Assembly (NCBI GenBank): GCA_903870185.1
Contig: CAIQCE010000214.1
Location: 1 to 9,258 of the forward strand
Length of the DNA: 9,258 nucleotides
Direction: 5' to 3'
From: an uncultured Gammaproteobacteria bacterium
Lineage (GTDB): Bacteria; Pseudomonadota; Gammaproteobacteria; Coxiellales; Coxiellaceae
The translations under genes were made by a program, and so were the position numbers. Under the pieces are notes generated by a model. It saw nothing but the letters and a program-made list of their open reading frames with translations, was not told the origin of the DNA and searched no databases. Positions 5,620 to 9,258 of this stretch are shown piece after piece. Within the stretch, counting starts at the first letter, position 1, and every line of letters starts with the position of its first letter.

Positions 5620-7824
5620 ATGGGCGGCCAACAACCGGCAACTGCAGCAAAAGAAGCTCACCGCTTGACTAAGCGGCAAGCTGAATCAGGAATCTCTCCG
5701 GGGCCTGATAGTCGCCCTGACCGCGAAACATTTCCGGGATTCTCACCTCCACCAGAACCTGAAACTTTTCAATCTACTACTGCCCCAACTGCCTCTACCG
5801 CGATAAACGATTCACCCTCCTCAAAAGATAAAGATTCTAAAGATCAAAAAACTTCAACCAAACTCCGCCAACATCTAAAATGGCTTCTTGATCATTATAT
5901 TTTTATTTGCCTTGTAATTGGTTGCCTCCTTATTGGTATGATATCCGCATTTAGTCTATTAGATGTTTTTCAGCTGATTAATGGAGGGACCATTTTTCTT
6001 GCGCTTCTTTTAGGATTAAGTTCATTTTTCATTAGTTTTGTAAAAGTCTATCAGATGCTATTTGGTCGGAAAGACAAGATTCAAGCAGATTTAACAAAAA
6101 CAATCCCTAATAAAAAGCCGACATTCAGACAAAAATTTCGTGCGAGCTTAAAGAAATTAGGTGAACGATATGGAATTGCATTAACCGTTCTCTTTGGGTG
6201 TGTGATAGTGGCAATCTCAGTATTTTCAATTATTTCTGGGCTGTCATTAGGGATGGATACCTTAAATGGGTTTATTGGTTTTGCCGGTAATTCAGCGATC
6301 GGTGGCCTCCCATTCCATGTGGAAATTTTAATGGCCGTGGGAATCTTTTTTGCAGTATTTGCTTTCCTATCGCAGTTCTTGGTTGCTTTTAAAATGGGGC
6401 AAGAATTCTTGGGCTCACGATTTTCAATTAAAAGACAAATTGTTTTTGAGTTCAGTGCACCAGGCCTCTCTAAGCTTATTACGCTTTTTAAAGCGCCTTT
6501 TGGTGGGGGAGGGCATGTACAACTCATCGATAAGAAACAAAAACTAGAGTTCGGTGAGAAACATTCCTTCGAAGGTAATACTATCAGCATCAAAATAACT
6601 GAGCATCGAAAGCCTGTTGATTTTATAAGTTTTGGCTATTCACAAGAATTTTTAATTGAGGGTGGAAGTATCTATTACCAGCCTCACAAGAAAAATCAAA
6701 AAGTTATGTTACCTAAGATTGAAATTGGAAAGCTCACTATAGCTTCAGATAATAATGCCTCTCTTTCGATAATTTTAACTAAAAATGCCAATATAAAAAT
6801 TGTTAATCAATTAATACATGCATTTAGATTGTCACAACGCCCTGAAAATATGCTTCAAAAATTTTATCATTGGTTATTAAGTAAGCCCATTAGCCGAAAA
6901 ATTAAAGTGCTGAGTAGTTTAGGCACTGCGGGTATAGCTGGGTTTGCCACCAGCATGGGGGCTTTAATTGGATTTGGTATTGGGGTGGCCTTTCCTCTCT
7001 GGGGGGCCATCCTCTTCGGTGCTTTAATTGCGTTAGGCACTTACACCATCAGTAATATTAACTACGAACAATGTATGGAAGATGATACCGCTAAAATACA
7101 AATGAGTATTTCAGGTAAATCTCATGACACTGATCATGTTTATCCTCATACTTGGCGTACTTCGAGCTGGGCTGTTTATGCTTTTTCAACAGTATTATTA
7201 AAAGCAGCCGCTAACTGTTTTCCAATATTGGCTCGATTACTGGCATTATTTGTGATCGTTCCAAATCCGGTTCCATTTCCAATTGTATTAGGTCTTGCCG
7301 TTCTCTATTGTGTAACAGTCAATAGTTCTCAAACTTGGAATAAAGCAAATAGTATTTATATGACTTGGATTGATATGCGTCGAAGACAGAAGCCAAGTTT
7401 GGCTCAGCAAGACGTGTTACAAGAAGCAGCCCCTGAGTCATTGCGAACCCTTGAGCCTCAACCTGCTCTACAACAAAATGCTGCTGCTCCTGCCTTTTCA
7501 AAAGCATCTGATAACAGCCATCAACGTAGTCCTAGTGACTTAGCACGTTCGCTTTCTGCCTCAAGCGATAGTGATAGTGGTGATAGTAATTCAGCTCATA
7601 GTGATGCTGATAGCTCTACAAGCATAAGTGACTCTCCTTTAAATTCTGTTGTAGTGGTTAATGCCCTGGCTAAACCATCTTTCAGACGTCCTAGTCAAGT
7701 TGGGCAGTCATCTTTAATGCCGCCACCTCCACCCAGAAGATTATCTTGTCGAGAGGAAGCAGCTCAGTTAATGAATGACCTCGATATGAGATTTGAGGCT
7801 CCAGTAGCGGGTGCAGTTGCTTAG
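5620..7824 (+). CDS. Large polytopic membrane protein, unknown function (candidate effector)
   Basis: A 734-residue protein I do not recognise. Residues 1-85 are hydrophilic and rich in Pro, Ser and Thr, probably disordered. Four membrane hairpins follow: about 94-114 with 124-147, 186-208 with 236-257, 436-457 with 459-478, and 515-545 with 548-568. The loop 148-185 and both flanks of the membrane block are rich in Lys and Arg, so both tails and the long middle region (258-425, mixed beta-like) probably face the cytoplasm. Hairpins 1 and 2 look related (see findings). Hairpin 3 is very rich in Gly and Ala. The C-terminal tail (570-734) has a Ser/Asp run near 646-666 and five consecutive prolines at 701-705, and ends in an acidic patch (REEAAQ) and small residues (PVAGAVA). 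No enzyme motif is seen. ATG 5620 is preferred over GTG 5608. Long disordered tails and hairpins resemble some type IV effectors of Legionellales, but this is a weak inference. Confidence 0.85.
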   Translation: MGGQQPATAAKEAHRLTKRQAESGISPGPDSRPDRETFPGFSPPPEPETFQSTTAPTASTAINDSPSSKDKDSKDQKTSTKLRQHLKWLLDHYIFICLVIGCLLIGMISAFSLLDVFQLINGGTIFLALLLGLSSFFISFVKVYQMLFGRKDKIQADLTKTIPNKKPTFRQKFRASLKKLGERYGIALTVLFGCVIVAISVFSIISGLSLGMDTLNGFIGFAGNSAIGGLPFHVEILMAVGIFFAVFAFLSQFLVAFKMGQEFLGSRFSIKRQIVFEFSAPGLSKLITLFKAPFGGGGHVQLIDKKQKLEFGEKHSFEGNTISIKITEHRKPVDFISFGYSQEFLIEGGSIYYQPHKKNQKVMLPKIEIGKLTIASDNNASLSIILTKNANIKIVNQLIHAFRLSQRPENMLQKFYHWLLSKPISRKIKVLSSLGTAGIAGFATSMGALIGFGIGVAFPLWGAILFGALIALGTYTISNINYEQCMEDDTAKIQMSISGKSHDTDHVYPHTWRTSSWAVYAFSTVLLKAAANCFPILARLLALFVIVPNPVPFPIVLGLAVLYCVTVNSSQTWNKANSIYMTWIDMRRRQKPSLAQQDVLQEAAPESLRTLEPQPALQQNAAAPAFSKASDNSHQRSPSDLARSLSASSDSDSGDSNSAHSDADSSTSISDSPLNSVVVVNALAKPSFRRPSQVGQSSLMPPPPPRRLSCREEAAQLMNDLDMRFEAPVAGAVA
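7567..7613 (+). repeat. Degenerate GATAGTG low-complexity repeat inside the membrane protein gene
   Basis: GATAG recurs at 7567, 7573, 7582 and 7609, with a CATAGTGATG variant between. The repeat encodes a Ser/Asp-rich run (SDSDSGDSNSAHSDADS). Such tracts can change length by slippage, and the encoded segment is likely a flexible acidic linker. Confidence 0.55.
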
Positions 7825-7869
7825 CGTGAAGAAGTTTTTAATATACGTCCTGGCAGAACAACCTATTCA

Positions 7870-8253
7870 TCAATAGTCCAGATCCACTGTGGCAGAATCC
7901 ACCCTCACAGCTGAAAAACGGCAATGGTATGAAATCGTTTGAGGATTGCACTGAATCATAGGTTTTCCATCAATCAGACGATAGATTACACTGGCTTTAT
8001 TGCCCGTGTTTGTATCAGTTAAAAGCAAGGCGAATTTTTGATCAGGCCCCATTAATTCTAACTGAACCCCTTTTCCGTGTTCTTTGGGTAATAAGGTCCC
8101 CTTAAATTGTAGAGAGGGGCTAGAATAAAGTTTAAAGGGGTTATCTGTATTGTTATTAATAGTTAAAGTAAAATCACTGGCTAAGCTAGTCGAAACTAAG
8201 AATGCAGCTGCAGCTGTACTCATTAAGATTAGAATAAATTTGGCTGTTCTCAT
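7870..8253 (-). CDS. Small secreted protein, unknown function
   Basis: A 127-residue protein with a clear Sec signal peptide: basic start MRTAK, hydrophobic core to about residue 20, and likely cleavage after the Ala25/Ser26 region (STSLAS then DF). The mature part, about 101 residues, begins FTLTINNNTDNPFKLY and reads like a small beta-sandwich. Its only two cysteines, Cys102 and Cys111 (IQCNPQTISYHCRF), are well placed for one disulfide in the periplasm or outside the cell. No known family is recognised. A strong GGAGG lies 7 nt before the ATG. The gene converges on the membrane-protein gene (45 bp apart, no hairpin terminator seen) and diverges from glpD across 38 bp. An extended -10 element lies just upstream. 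Confidence 0.82.
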   Translation of the reverse strand: MRTAKFILILMSTAAAAFLVSTSLASDFTLTINNNTDNPFKLYSSPSLQFKGTLLPKEHGKGVQLELMGPDQKFALLLTDTNTGNKASVIYRLIDGKPMIQCNPQTISYHCRFSAVRVDSATVDLDY

Positions 8254-8280
8254 TTATTGTCCTCCCCTAAGACTCAGGAT

Positions 8281-8289
8281 ATAGTACCA
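8281..8289 (-). promoter_or_regulatory. Extended -10 promoter element of the secreted-protein gene
   Basis: The minus strand reads TGGTACTAT (8289-8281), matching the TGnTAnnnT extended -10 pattern. An RNA start near 8274 would give a leader of about 20 nt holding the GGAGG site. No good -35 exists, which extended -10 promoters can tolerate. The element lies immediately before the glpD start codon. Confidence 0.35.
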
Positions 8290-8291
8290 CA

Positions 8292-9258
8292 ATGGACGTG
8301 GATTTACTCATTATCGGTGGCGGTATTAATGGCACTGCTATAGCGGCTGATGCTGCTGGCCGTGGCCTTTCTGTCATGCTCTGTGAGAAGAATGATTTGG
8401 CTAGTGGTACTTCTTCTGCAAGCACCAAACTGATTCATGGAGGACTTCGTTATCTAGAACAGTATCGGTTTGGATTAGTCAGGGAGGCTTTAAAGGAGCG
8501 AGAGATATTGTTAAATCGAGCTCCTCATTGCGTCCATCCCATGCCTTTTGTTTTGCCTGATAATCCTCAAATGCGTTCTCCTTATCTGATTCGCCTGGGA
8601 TTGTTTTTATATGATCATTTAGCTCATACTGCTCTTGATAAATCTAAACGACTGCAATTAAATGGATTTGGTTTAAAAGAGAATTATAAACAAGGCTTTC
8701 AATATATGGATTGTGCGACTGATGATGCTCGCCTTGTTGTTTCAAATGCAATATTAGCTCAAGAAAAAGGGGCTCAAATTCTAACTCGTACTGAGTGTAT
8801 TTCGGCTGAACGTTATTCCGATCATTGGGAAATAATCTTAAAAGGGCAGGGAGTTCCAATTAAGACTAAAGCATTGGTCAATGCGGCAGGTCCATGGGTT
8901 AAAGAAATAAACAATCGTTTAGGAATTGTTTCAAATTCAGGGCTTCAATTAGTCAAGGGCAGTCATATTGTGGTGCCTAAATTGATAGATGAACATCGAG
9001 CCTTTATTTTAGAAAATAATGATGGGCGGATTGTATTTGTTATTCCCTATTTAGAAAAATATAGCTTAATTGGCACCACTGATATTATGTATATGGGAAG
9101 CCCTGGTCCCGTTACGATCACACCTAATGAAATTAATTATCTCTGTAGTTCCGTGAATCAGTATTTTCAAAAATACCTTAAACCAGAAGATGTGAAATGG
9201 AGCTATTCAGGATTAAGAGCTTTATATGATGATCAATCAAAAAATGCATCGGTTATCA
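8292..9258 (+). CDS. glpD: Aerobic glycerol-3-phosphate dehydrogenase GlpD, N-terminal part (runs off right edge)
   Basis: The frame is open from ATG 8292 to the window end, 322 codons of a protein usually near 500 residues. GlpD is an FAD-dependent, membrane-associated enzyme that oxidises sn-glycerol 3-phosphate to dihydroxyacetone phosphate and passes electrons to quinone. The N-terminal FAD-binding GGGINGTAIAADAAGRG (9-25) ends its first strand pair at acidic E32. It is followed by SSASTKLIHGGLRYLE (41-56), GLFLYDHL, DCATDDARLV, NAAGPWVK, KGSHIVVP, GRIVFVIPY and IGTTD. WSYSGLRALYDD carries Arg309, which corresponds to the substrate-binding Arg317 of the E. coli enzyme. All match E. coli GlpD closely. 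The ribosome-binding site is weak (AGG 13 nt upstream). No clear glpD promoter could be found; it must lie largely inside the divergent gene. Confidence 0.96.
   Translation, partial: MDVDLLIIGGGINGTAIAADAAGRGLSVMLCEKNDLASGTSSASTKLIHGGLRYLEQYRFGLVREALKEREILLNRAPHCVHPMPFVLPDNPQMRSPYLIRLGLFLYDHLAHTALDKSKRLQLNGFGLKENYKQGFQYMDCATDDARLVVSNAILAQEKGAQILTRTECISAERYSDHWEIILKGQGVPIKTKALVNAAGPWVKEINNRLGIVSNSGLQLVKGSHIVVPKLIDEHRAFILENNDGRIVFVIPYLEKYSLIGTTDIMYMGSPGPVTITPNEINYLCSSVNQYFQKYLKPEDVKWSYSGLRALYDDQSKNASVI

Noticed and set aside
6081..6593. Minus-strand open frame of 170 codons, and plus-strand frame 6350-6547
   Set aside because: Both overlap the membrane-protein gene, whose own frame has a promoter, ribosome-binding site and coherent membrane topology. 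The alternatives lack these.
7319..7507. Minus-strand open frame of 62 codons
   Set aside because: Antisense to the C-terminal tail of the membrane protein; no start signals.
7825..7869. Searched for a bidirectional terminator between convergent genes
   Set aside because: No stem-loop with a T-run is visible; only a short run of five T's without a GC-rich stem.
8644..8859. Minus-strand open frame of 71 codons
   Set aside because: Antisense to conserved GlpD sequence.

Overview
The window looks like a chromosomal segment of an AT-rich gammaproteobacterium. TrmB, MutS and GlpD can all be read as close relatives of the enterobacterial proteins. The accessory content (a small ankyrin-repeat protein and a large multi-hairpin membrane protein with disordered tails) suggests an intracellular lineage such as Legionellales (Legionella/Coxiella relatives). 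That placement is inferred from gene content, not from a search.

Left part (1-2186): the 5' portion of an AsmA-family gene runs leftward off the edge. It diverges from trmB (tRNA m7G46 methyltransferase). trmB is followed 36 bp later on the same strand by a DUF3750-type membrane-anchored protein that starts with TTG. A perfect 8-bp inverted repeat lies in the asmA/trmB intergenic region and abuts the asmA ribosome-binding site.

Middle (2100-4739): a complete mutS on the minus strand runs tail-to-tail into the DUF3750 gene. The two overlap by 87 bp, with codons of the two strands in register. The MutS residues in the overlap are nearly all a C-terminal extension absent from E. coli MutS.

Accessory block (4740-8253): an orphan ankyrin-repeat gene (minus) and a 734-residue polytopic membrane protein (plus) diverge from a shared regulatory region. 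That region has a good sigma70-like promoter for the membrane protein, a perfect TATAAT box for the ankyrin gene and a perfect 12-bp palindrome. The membrane protein appears to consist of four two-helix membrane hairpins, the first two resembling an internal duplication. It has a basic soluble middle region and long low-complexity cytoplasmic tails. It converges on a small secreted protein with two cysteines.

Right edge (8292-9258): the 5' part of glpD (aerobic glycerol-3-phosphate dehydrogenase), divergent from the secreted-protein gene across only 38 bp.

Housekeeping functions here (tRNA modification, mismatch repair, glycerol metabolism, envelope biogenesis) are confidently recognised. 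The ankyrin, membrane and secreted proteins are not assigned functions. I saw no RNA genes, CRISPR arrays, insertion sequences or clear canonical intrinsic terminators. No non-coding stretch exceeds 300 bp.
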